Below, in pieces: positions 40,518 to 48,099 of a stretch of DNA of 64,000 nt. The notes under the pieces were generated by a model. It worked only from the letters and a program-made list of their open reading frames with translations, made no database searches and was not told the origin of the DNA. This DNA comes from an uncultured Coriobacteriaceae bacterium. GTDB taxonomy: Bacteria; Actinomycetota; Coriobacteriia; Coriobacteriales; Atopobiaceae. The position numbers and the translations under genes were made by a program. The stretch spans positions 186,001 through 250,000 of the forward strand of contig CADBYM010000001.1 of NCBI GenBank assembly GCA_902798915.1, written 5' to 3'. Every line of letters starts with the position of its first letter. Position 1 is the first letter of the stretch.

Positions 40518-43022
40518 ATGCCTCCTTCCCCTGATTCAGCCTCGGTTCACCTCGCCGCAGGTGTCTCCTCGCGAAGCGTCTTCTATAATCGCGTGGATCA
40601 AATGCTTGCAGCCGGGTGCCCAGAGGACGTGGGGATTGCATTCTTCCGCTTGGCGAACGTAAACAACTTCAGCATGCGTGAGGGCATACAGGCGAGTGAT
40701 CACCTTGTCGGTGTCTGCATGTCGGAGCTTACTCGCTTGTTGGGAAGCGAAGCGGTGGCCATCCGTTATGGCGGCGGGAGCATGCTGGCATTCGCCTCGC
40801 GTGGCAGTCTCACGAAGCTCATCATGGGCGTCTCGGACATACTTGCCTCAATCGACCAGTCGAGAAGTGTCCAGATCAAGGTGGGCTTCTGCGAGACGGG
40901 GGGCAAGTATGGTGCGCGCGAGGCGGTGGCTCGGGCGCGCTTTGCTCTCGATGGCATCATGTTCGACTCGGGACGGTCTCTGTGCATCTTCGATGAGGAC
41001 CTGAGCGTTGCCTACGACAAGCGGCGGTACGTAATTGACCACATCAACGATGCCATAGAGCAGGGCGAGATACGCGCCTATGCGCAACCTATCGTGCGCC
41101 TCATCACGGGACGCGTGTGTGAGGTCGAGATTCTGGCGCGATGGGAGAGTGAGCGCTTTGGGCCCATCTGGCCAAATGAGTTCATTCCCCTGCTCGAGGA
41201 GTCCCGCCAAGTCCATCTTCTTGATGCGGAAGTGGTGCGCCTTGCGTGCGAGCAATGGTGCGAGGCGGAGAAGCTCGGCGTCTCGGTTCCGTTCGGCATC
41301 AACCTCTCTCGTCTGGACTTCGAGCTATGCGACATCTACCGCGTGGTGCGTGACATCATGAGGGAGTATGACGTGCCAGTCGAGATGCTTCATGTGGAAG
41401 TCACCGAGAGCGCCATGACCGGTAACGTGGACCTGCTTCGACGGGGGGTCAAGCGATTTCGCGATGGCGGCTTTCGCGTGTATATGGACGACTATGGCAC
41501 GGGCTACTCTTCTTTGGAGGGCCTTCTCTCGAGTAGCTATGATGTGGTTAAGCTCGACAAGAGCCTCATAGACAACGTCGACACCAACGAACGAGCTCGC
41601 GTCATCGTTGCGGATGCCGTGAGCATGTGCAAGCGTTTGGGTATGCAGACCCTCTGTGAGGGTGTGGAGACGCTCGAGCAGCTGCTCTTCCTGCGGATGG
41701 TGGGCTGTGAGAAGTGCCAGGGATACTTCTTTGGCAGACCCGTCGATCACGAAGGGGTGATGCTTCGGCTCAAACAGGAGGCCGAGCGCTTCGAGGAGCC
41801 TGGGTACGGTGATTACCTCGACAAAGTGGGCCGGATCAACTTGGTGGATGGCTCTCGCTCTGATGTCGTAGGCGCCGAGTCGAGTGTCTTTCTTGGCGAC
41901 AATCCCATTGCGGTTATCGAGGCCTACGACGGGCATGTGGTTTGTTTGGCGAACAACACCGCCTTCGATGACTACCTCCATCGAGTTGGCCTCGGCTCTT
42001 TTGATGACATGATCTACCGAATAAGCGCTGGCGAAGGCACGATGCGCAAGCGCTTCGAGCTCGCGGCGATTCGCGCCAACGAGACGGGCGAGCAGCAGGT
42101 GGTCGACTTCATTGCTGGAGGATACTTCAGTACGCTGAGCATCTCGCACGTGGCAAACGCAGGTAGGCGAAGCGCCTACCTTGCCAAGATTTCGAGCGTT
42201 ACCACGAGTGGCGGTGTTGAACGCGAGCGTTCCATGGAGATGGCTCTGCCGTTCTTGTTTGCCATCTACAAACGAATCGATCTGTTTGATTTGAACACGG
42301 GCGCAAGCAAGAACCTCTACGTCAGCTCCTCGCTGCTTCAGAGCCATCGCATGGCGGGGTTCATCGCAAACGAGATACACGAGTTCTGCGACAGGAACGT
42401 TCATCCTGCCGATCGCGCTCGGTTCTTGGACTTCTACGATCTTTCGACCCTTGACGAACGCGTGCAACGCCACGGAGGTCGCCACGATGCCATCGTTCTG
42501 CGCACGCGCATCTCGAGGGATTCTTATGCGGACCACATCTACATGCTCATCCCCATGACGCTCGGTGGACACCGTCAGGTGCTCTCTACGCTGCGCGAGA
42601 TTGATTCTGGTGAGTCCAACAGCTACCAGATATCAGGTGATGAGCGCATCTCCGATGCTGCGTTGCTCAATGCGGTTCTTGAGGGGATTGACCGCTATGT
42701 GTTCTGGAAGGATGACCAACGCCGATTTCTTGGGGCCAACCAAGCGTTCTTGGACTACTATGGATTCAAGAGTCTAGATGAAATCGCGGGTAAGACTGAC
42801 GATGAGGTGGGCTGGCACGTGGATGACGAGCCGTTTCGCAATGACGAGTGGAGGGTACTCCAGGGCGAGTTGGTTCAGCGCGCGAGGGGGACGTGCTACA
42901 GTCGCAACGAGCTCCGTAACATCGAGGCGAATAAGCGTCCCATCATCGCTTCAGGTCGTATCGTCGGCTTGCTCGGTTACTTCCGCGATTTGGGGCCTGC
43001 AGAACACGAGTATCGACCGTAG
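40518..43022 (+). CDS. EAL-domain c-di-GMP phosphodiesterase with degenerate GGDEF and C-terminal PAS
   Basis: The 834-aa cytosolic protein has an N-terminal GGDEF-like domain in which the signature is RYGGGSMLAF, so it is not a cyclase. The EAL domain (about 165-410) retains catalytic residues: EVEILARW (Glu), INLSRLDF (Asn), EVTESAM, MDDYGTGYSSLEGL, VVKLDKSLI (Lys), and CEGVETLEQL (Glu). Two further sensor-like regions follow, ending in a PAS fold (IDRYVFWKDDQRRFLGANQA, about 715-830). It is predicted to degrade c-di-GMP under control of an unknown signal. The next gene, a diguanylate cyclase, is 27 bases downstream, pairing synthesis with breakdown. Confidence 0.87.
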   Translation: MPPSPDSASVHLAAGVSSRSVFYNRVDQMLAAGCPEDVGIAFFRLANVNNFSMREGIQASDHLVGVCMSELTRLLGSEAVAIRYGGGSMLAFASRGSLTKLIMGVSDILASIDQSRSVQIKVGFCETGGKYGAREAVARARFALDGIMFDSGRSLCIFDEDLSVAYDKRRYVIDHINDAIEQGEIRAYAQPIVRLITGRVCEVEILARWESERFGPIWPNEFIPLLEESRQVHLLDAEVVRLACEQWCEAEKLGVSVPFGINLSRLDFELCDIYRVVRDIMREYDVPVEMLHVEVTESAMTGNVDLLRRGVKRFRDGGFRVYMDDYGTGYSSLEGLLSSSYDVVKLDKSLIDNVDTNERARVIVADAVSMCKRLGMQTLCEGVETLEQLLFLRMVGCEKCQGYFFGRPVDHEGVMLRLKQEAERFEEPGYGDYLDKVGRINLVDGSRSDVVGAESSVFLGDNPIAVIEAYDGHVVCLANNTAFDDYLHRVGLGSFDDMIYRISAGEGTMRKRFELAAIRANETGEQQVVDFIAGGYFSTLSISHVANAGRRSAYLAKISSVTTSGGVERERSMEMALPFLFAIYKRIDLFDLNTGASKNLYVSSSLLQSHRMAGFIANEIHEFCDRNVHPADRARFLDFYDLSTLDERVQRHGGRHDAIVLRTRISRDSYADHIYMLIPMTLGGHRQVLSTLREIDSGESNSYQISGDERISDAALLNAVLEGIDRYVFWKDDQRRFLGANQAFLDYYGFKSLDEIAGKTDDEVGWHVDDEPFRNDEWRVLQGELVQRARGTCYSRNELRNIEANKRPIIASGRIVGLLGYFRDLGPAEHEYRP

Positions 43023-43049
43023 TCAGTCGGCATCATCAAAAGGAGAGCC

Positions 43050-44909
43050 ATGAAGAAGGTCGCATTTCTCTCGTTTGACTGGGACTACGAAATAATGTCC
43101 CTGTATTATCAGGGTATGCAGGAGTGTCTTGAGGAGTACGGCTCGGTTCAGCTGGTCATCTTTAATGCCTTCGGTGAATACGAGAGCCACGAGACCGAGG
43201 AAGGCGCCGTTCAGATTTTCGCGTTGTGCGACTACCACGACTATGACGGCTTCATCATTCAGGGGAACCGCGCTTGGCCGCCTTCCATGCGCAAGAAGTG
43301 TGCCGAAGACATCTGCGCGCTGCATAAGCCACTCGTCTCCATCAGCTATGAGCTACCCGGAGCGCATTACGTGGGAACGAACAACTACGATGCAATGTAC
43401 GTCATGGTCGAGCGTATCATTACCGAGTGGGGATGTCGCAAGCCAGCCTTCGTGAACGGGCTCTCTACCTCTTTGGAGGCGCAGGACCGTGCGCGCGGCT
43501 TTCTTGACGCCTGTGCAACGCTTGGAGTCACAGACGCCCGCTTCTACGAGGGCAACTGGCATATGGACGCGGGGAAGCAGGCTGCGCTGCAGATGCTCGA
43601 GCGTTCGGATGACCTCCCGGACGTGGTCTTTTGTTGCAATGACAACTTGGCCCTCGGCGTGCAGTTGACCCTGCAGGAGCATGGTGTGCGCATACCGGAT
43701 GACGTGCGCATCACAGGGTTCGACAATCGCGAGATCGCCAGCAATGCGAAGCCGCGCATCACCACGATTGACCGTGACTATGCGACGGTTGGCTATACCG
43801 CACTCGAGACCGTCGTGCGCCTCATGCGCGGAGATGAGGTGCCCACCAAGGTGAGCAGCCCGGTGCGGTATGTGTTCTCGGAGTCGTGCGGATACGAAAG
43901 TGACGCGGAGACAGAGAACGCGATCTTGGAGCGCGTGCAGTCCACCCAGCTCGCCCTCACACACTTCTACCGTGTGCTGAGGAGGTTTCAGCCCGCGGTG
44001 CTCGACGCAGAGTCCATGCAAGAGATTCTGGAGGTGTGCGACAAGTTCCTGCATGAGCTTGGCTGTCCCAACGTGTACCTTGTCGTGAATGACGATTACG
44101 TTGAGTTCGACGCCACGCGAACGGCCACCGCCTATGGCACCTCAAGCACCCTCAAAGTTCACTGCAGCACGACAACAAGCCTGACGCACGACAAGGAGTA
44201 TGGATTTACACGCTTCCTCACCAAGCAGATTCTTCCTCCCGAGGCAGCGATGAGGCGCCCACTGTACATCGTCTATCCCTTGCGGCATGATGCCACCTGC
44301 ATCGGGTTCCTTGTTACCGAGGGCCTCTCGCCACTCATGGAGCACGGTTTCTTAGTCATCATCCTCAAGCTCATATCCTGCTCGATTGAGAACATGCGCA
44401 AGAAGGAGGTTCTGCAAAACCTCAACCTGCGTCTCGACAATCTCTATGTGCATGATCAGTTGACGGGGCTGTTCAATCGGTTTGGGCTGTATCGGTTCGG
44501 AAGGATTGCCTACGAGCATCTGTTGCGCGACTTCGAGGAGGCCCAGTTCATCTTTGTGGACATCGATAGGATGAAGGTCATCAACGATGTGTATGGGCAC
44601 GAGGCGGGGGACTTGGCGCTCAAGGATACGGCGGACGTGATCAATCGCGCCATGAAGGGCGAGAACGCCTTTGCCATGCGTTATGGTGGGGACGAGTTCC
44701 TGCTCATTTGTCGTCGGAACCTCATTCCCAAGCTCAAGAAGGAGCTGGAGTTTCTCAAGAGCGCGAGCACACGCCCCTACGACTTGAGCCTGAGCATGGG
44801 CCTTTACGAAGTGCAGGCGAGTGACAAGTGCACCATGGAGCAGGCGATAGAGGCTGCCGACGAAAGGATGTACGAGATAAAGAAGGCGCGCAGGGCGGCG
44901 CGCGAATAG
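43050..44909 (+). CDS. Diguanylate cyclase with LacI-type ligand-binding domain
   Basis: The 619-aa protein has no signal peptide or membrane helix. Residues about 1-285 resemble the periplasmic-binding fold of LacI/GalR regulators (KVAFLSFDWDYEIMSLYYQG; FIIQGNR; HYVGTNNYDAMYVMVER; DVVFCCNDNLALGVQ; DDVRITGFDNREIA). A GAF-like middle part and a coiled coil (ENMRKKEVLQNLNLRLDNLY) follow. An intact GGDEF ends the protein (LTGLFNRFG, VDIDRMKVINDVYGHEAGD, RYGGDEFLLI near residue 547). No RxxD inhibitory site precedes GGDEF. The DNA-binding helix-turn-helix of LacI proteins is absent. I infer that a small ligand, perhaps a sugar, tunes c-di-GMP synthesis. Confidence 0.87.
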   Translation: MKKVAFLSFDWDYEIMSLYYQGMQECLEEYGSVQLVIFNAFGEYESHETEEGAVQIFALCDYHDYDGFIIQGNRAWPPSMRKKCAEDICALHKPLVSISYELPGAHYVGTNNYDAMYVMVERIITEWGCRKPAFVNGLSTSLEAQDRARGFLDACATLGVTDARFYEGNWHMDAGKQAALQMLERSDDLPDVVFCCNDNLALGVQLTLQEHGVRIPDDVRITGFDNREIASNAKPRITTIDRDYATVGYTALETVVRLMRGDEVPTKVSSPVRYVFSESCGYESDAETENAILERVQSTQLALTHFYRVLRRFQPAVLDAESMQEILEVCDKFLHELGCPNVYLVVNDDYVEFDATRTATAYGTSSTLKVHCSTTTSLTHDKEYGFTRFLTKQILPPEAAMRRPLYIVYPLRHDATCIGFLVTEGLSPLMEHGFLVIILKLISCSIENMRKKEVLQNLNLRLDNLYVHDQLTGLFNRFGLYRFGRIAYEHLLRDFEEAQFIFVDIDRMKVINDVYGHEAGDLALKDTADVINRAMKGENAFAMRYGGDEFLLICRRNLIPKLKKELEFLKSASTRPYDLSLSMGLYEVQASDKCTMEQAIEAADERMYEIKKARRAARE

Positions 44910-44952
44910 CTTCGTCCTTTGGTCGAGTCCGTCCGGGCCGCCCCTCATAGCG

Positions 44953-44986
44953 AAAACGAGCTTGTGGCATGCCGCAAGCTCGTTTT
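44953..44986 (+). terminator. Rho-independent terminator of the EAL/GGDEF operon
   Basis: AAAACGAGCTTG (44953-44964) pairs with CAAGCTCGTTTT (44975-44986) around a 10-base loop. The U-rich end is part of the stem, so it can act in both directions. Confidence 0.9.
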
Positions 44987-45244
44987 GTGTAAGGAGGCTT
45001 CGAGTGGTTCTCTGTTGCAAGGTTCAATACCGAATGACGGCCTCCCGTTGATTCCACTGACGGTCAGTCACGGTTTTTGCTTACCTCAAGGTGTGTGGCG
45101 AGAGCATGCGTAACGAGCGGAGCCAACGAATTTGAAAGGTCGAGAGCGACCCGCTCGTGTTGGTGGCATGGGCGAAGAGAAGGCGCCTCTCCAAGCCCGG
45201 GGTAGTACAGTGAGGAATTGGTATCGAGATTGAGGAGTACTACG
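44987..45244. other. Intergenic region without recognised gene
   Basis: No supported open frame or RNA gene is visible in these 258 bases. The last 40 bases probably contain the promoter of the GERPELP-repeat gene (a weak TAGTACAGT element near 45204), and GAGGAG lies before its ATG. Confidence 0.4.
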
Positions 45245-45976
45245 ATGGCCATGAACAACGCAAAGAACAACAAGTTGCAGAGAAAGGCTCGTGTGGCGGT
45301 TTTGGCGAGCACGTTGGCGCTTGGGATGTGCCCGATTGCCGCGATTGCCCAGACTGCTGGTCAAAAGAGCGTTGCCGCCATGGAACGACCCTCGCTCATG
45401 CGGGCGACAGAGCAGCAAACCGACGATGCCCAGCAGACTGACGGCGCCCAGCAGAATGGGGATTCCCCGCACCGCATGGATGGCTGGCGGCCTGATGGGG
45501 CTGAGCGAGGTGGAATGCAGGACATGCAGCCTGAGTCCGGAATGCCGAGATTCGATGGCGGACAGCCTCCCATGCACGATGATTTCGAGCAGCCAGGTGG
45601 CGAGGCGATGCCCACGGAAGGCGAGCGCCCCGAGCTTCCCGAGGGTGAGCGCCCCGAGCTTCCCGAGGGCGAGCGCCCCGAGCTTCCCGAGGGCGAGCGT
45701 CCCGAGTTGCCTGACGGCGAGCGCCCCGAGCTTCCTGACGGCGAGCGCCCCGAGCTTCCCGACGGCGTCAACGCAAACGCCGGAGACGCCGATTCTGCGA
45801 CAGGCGAGACGGAGAAGAACTCCAATAAGGACACACAAGAGAATTCTGACGATACTGCGCCAAGTGCAAAGCAGTCCGACGAGGAGCATCGTCCTGCCCA
45901 AGACAGCTCGTTCATGCATCGGATGGGCGACTTCTTCCGAGGCATGTTCGATTGGTTTAGCGGCACGGGTCGCTAG
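45245..45976 (+). CDS. Secreted acidic protein with GERPELP repeats
   Basis: The 243-aa protein has a Sec signal (KARVAVLASTLALGMCPIAA, cleavage near AIAQ-TAG) and a Gln/Asp/Met-rich region. Six 8-residue repeats GERPELP(E/D) follow (about residues 126-173). An acidic Asn/Asp/Glu-rich segment and a short amphipathic C-terminal helix (MHRMGDFFRGMFDWFSG) end the protein. No sortase motif or lipobox. I do not recognise a family. It lies between the EAL/GGDEF operon and the convergent Fe-S GGDEF gene, so control by c-di-GMP is a possibility only. Confidence 0.75.
   Translation: MAMNNAKNNKLQRKARVAVLASTLALGMCPIAAIAQTAGQKSVAAMERPSLMRATEQQTDDAQQTDGAQQNGDSPHRMDGWRPDGAERGGMQDMQPESGMPRFDGGQPPMHDDFEQPGGEAMPTEGERPELPEGERPELPEGERPELPEGERPELPDGERPELPDGERPELPDGVNANAGDADSATGETEKNSNKDTQENSDDTAPSAKQSDEEHRPAQDSSFMHRMGDFFRGMFDWFSGTGR
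45620..45763 (+). repeat. Six tandem 24-bp units
   Basis: Units begin at 45620, 45644, 45668, 45692, 45716 and 45740, each GGCGAGCGCCCCGAGCTTCC plus GAG or GAC with few substitutions. Near identity predicts copy-number variation between strains. Confidence 0.9.
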
Positions 45977-46007
45977 CTAACGACTTGCGACCACATGCTC
46001 GCAGGCT

Positions 46008-46044
46008 GAAGACGCCTATGGGGTGACTCCCCATAGGCGTCTTC
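46008..46044. terminator. 16-bp perfect hairpin between convergent genes
   Basis: GAAGACGCCTATGGGG (46008-46023), loop TGACT, CCCCATAGGCGTCTTC (46029-46044). It can serve the repeat-protein gene (+) and the Fe-S GGDEF gene (-). Confidence 0.85.
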
Positions 46045-46060
46045 GCTCATCCGTCTATGC

Positions 46061-47824
46061 CTAGCGACGCTTCAGACCGGTCGTTGCATAGTGGACGGCC
46101 TTGTCTTGATACATCTGTGCGTCGGCCAATCGATTCAGGGCCTCAAACTCGCCGGCATACTCCTCCGTGTACGACATGCCCATCGCCGCGCTCATCCCAA
46201 GCATCTGCAAGTGCTCCTTGACCTGTGCCATGCCCTCTGCGATTTCGTCGGCAGTGAAGTCTTGCAGGACGACCAGGAACTCGTCGCCTCCCGTGCGAAA
46301 CACGTGCTCGCGACCGAACTTGTTTGCCAAGGCCTTGGCAGTCTCGATGATCAGTAGGTCCCCCGCAGCATGTCCATTCGTGTCGTTCTCTTGCTTGAGT
46401 CCATTGACGTCGGCGACGATCATTCCCAGTGCGTGGCTGCCTCCAAAGATGTCGTTGGTGAGCCGTTCGAGGGCATTGCGGTTCATGACTCCCGTGAGCT
46501 GGTCGCCAAACGACATGCGCGAGAGGTACAGCGCCTCCTCCTTCTCGAAGTATACGCAGTTGTAGCGGCTGTTGAACCCATTGTGGATGGCCACGACCAT
46601 CTCGTGGCAGCTCTCGTAGCCACATGCCGAGCAGTTGATTTGCCGTGACTCCAAGTCCTCCTTGTGAAGGGAGCAATAGATTTCCTCCGCTTGCTCGGGA
46701 GTGGGGATGGAGACGACGCAGGCAGCGCTCTGGTCGACAAACGTCGCACGATAGGATTCGACGTCTAGTCCCTCGAAGAGTTGGTTGAGACGTCGCAGGC
46801 GCTCAATAGGCGTTTGTCCTTGGTACCAAGGGGAGGTTGTTTGGGGACTCTTGCTGGCTGTCCGGATTCGATGGATGTGCGCCAGGCCGCTGTCCTCGTG
46901 GTCCTCTGCCGTGCGTGCAGTTCCCTCGATGCAACCTTCCTGGCAGTTGAGCGCGTCGACGAGCGCGTACGGAAGGTCCCTCGAGAGTACCTTGCGTCGA
47001 TTGTTCCGGAAGCGCTCGTAGAGGTATTGCTTGCCCGAGACGACCCGAATGGGCGTGTCGTCACCGAGGAACCAACGGACGTTGTCGGCAAGACCACCTG
47101 GAGCAGGGTAATAGGATCCGAGGCCGTGCTCAAGCTCATCGTACGTTGACTCCTCGGAAGCCTCTAGCGTACGAATTCGCTCCATCAGCTTAGGTAACGT
47201 GACGTTGTACTGAACGAGGTCGGGGTAGCGCTGCACCTCGAGGGTCTTTCCGATGCAGGGCCCCACAAAGGCGAACTTCTCCGTCATGTGAAGCTCTTCC
47301 CTGCAGTAGGTCGCGAGGCACATGAGGGGGCTCTTGACGGGCATCAGACGGCTAATCGTCTCGGGTGCCCAGTGCTCGATGTAGGAAACGACCACGGGGC
47401 ATGAGGTGGAGATTGGCGAGCGAAGAGCTCCGTGCTCAATGTGCTTGAGATACGCCCACGTGCAGATGTCGGCCCCGAACGAGACGGGCAGTATGTTCCG
47501 TACGCCCAGTCGCCTGAGCGTGCCGAAGGCGGTTCGGTACTCGTTGGGATACTTCGCCTCGAAGGAGGGGGCAACCAGAAGGGTGATTGGCTCGCCAGCC
47601 TCGAGGTCCGCAAAGAGCCGATCGGTGTCATCCAAATACTGGCGTGCGTCATGCGTGCATACGTCGATACATGCGCCGCATACGATGCAGCGCTCAGAGT
47701 TTATGCGGATGGACGAGTTCTTCGGACCGCTATCTGAGACGCTTGCGCCAAACGAGCTGCAGATGCGCACGCATCGGTTGCATCCCACGCACTGCTCGTT
47801 GGTAAATATCAGACCCTCCGCCAT
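46061..47824 (-). CDS. Diguanylate cyclase fused to ferredoxin and [FeFe]-hydrogenase-like domains
   Basis: The 587-aa soluble protein has two [4Fe-4S] motifs (CVGCNRCVRIC, residues 12-22; CIVCGACIDVC, 46-56). An [FeFe]-hydrogenase large-subunit-like domain (about 78-305) follows, with STSCP (Cys142) in place of TSCCP, GPCIGK (Cys190) in place of MPCxxK, and NCQEGCIEG (Cys294, Cys298). All four [4Fe-4S]H-cluster ligands are therefore kept, but the proton-shuttle Cys is Ser. A further Fe-S motif CSACGYESC (398-406) precedes a GGDEF domain with an intact signature (RTGGDEFLVV, 512-516) and no RxxD I-site. Catalytic hydrogenase activity is unlikely. I infer a redox or H2 sensor driving c-di-GMP synthesis. 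GAGGAG precedes ATG 47824. Confidence 0.88.
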   Translation of the reverse strand: MAEGLIFTNEQCVGCNRCVRICSSFGASVSDSGPKNSSIRINSERCIVCGACIDVCTHDARQYLDDTDRLFADLEAGEPITLLVAPSFEAKYPNEYRTAFGTLRRLGVRNILPVSFGADICTWAYLKHIEHGALRSPISTSCPVVVSYIEHWAPETISRLMPVKSPLMCLATYCREELHMTEKFAFVGPCIGKTLEVQRYPDLVQYNVTLPKLMERIRTLEASEESTYDELEHGLGSYYPAPGGLADNVRWFLGDDTPIRVVSGKQYLYERFRNNRRKVLSRDLPYALVDALNCQEGCIEGTARTAEDHEDSGLAHIHRIRTASKSPQTTSPWYQGQTPIERLRRLNQLFEGLDVESYRATFVDQSAACVVSIPTPEQAEEIYCSLHKEDLESRQINCSACGYESCHEMVVAIHNGFNSRYNCVYFEKEEALYLSRMSFGDQLTGVMNRNALERLTNDIFGGSHALGMIVADVNGLKQENDTNGHAAGDLLIIETAKALANKFGREHVFRTGGDEFLVVLQDFTADEIAEGMAQVKEHLQMLGMSAAMGMSYTEEYAGEFEALNRLADAQMYQDKAVHYATTGLKRR

Positions 47825-48045
47825 GGTTACTCCTCTGTGCTCCACTGGCTTGGTGGATGACAACAATAGCAGAAGTATGATTGAAGGCTGCGGCTCAGGC
47901 ACATGATGAGCGACGGACGGTAAGGGGGTTTCCGGGAACTGCTTTCCCAAGGTATCCGAAAACGGGTCCCATAAGGGCTTGTTCCTCATAGGCTACTTTG
48001 TGGGCAGCGTGCGGACTCGGTACTCCTTCGCCCACGGTTTTGCGA

Positions 48046-48051
48046 TAGAAT
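48046..48051 (+). promoter_or_regulatory. -10 box of the GH2 gene
   Basis: TAGAAT lies 54 bases before the GTG start. No convincing -35. The 275-base divergent region between the Fe-S GGDEF gene and this gene shows nothing else I can name. Confidence 0.35.
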
Positions 48052-48099
48052 CAGCGCAGACAGTCGTGGTTGATGGCGGCGAGAGGAGCGTGACGCGAG

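Noticed and set aside
45018..45050. tRNA T-arm-like GGTTCAATACC
   Set aside because: No matching acceptor, D or anticodon stems around it; no tRNA or rRNA gene could be supported anywhere in the window.
46061..47824. Annotation as an active [FeFe] hydrogenase
   Set aside because: The proton-shuttle Cys and the Met of the MPC motif are replaced, and the protein ends in GGDEF; a sensory role fits better.
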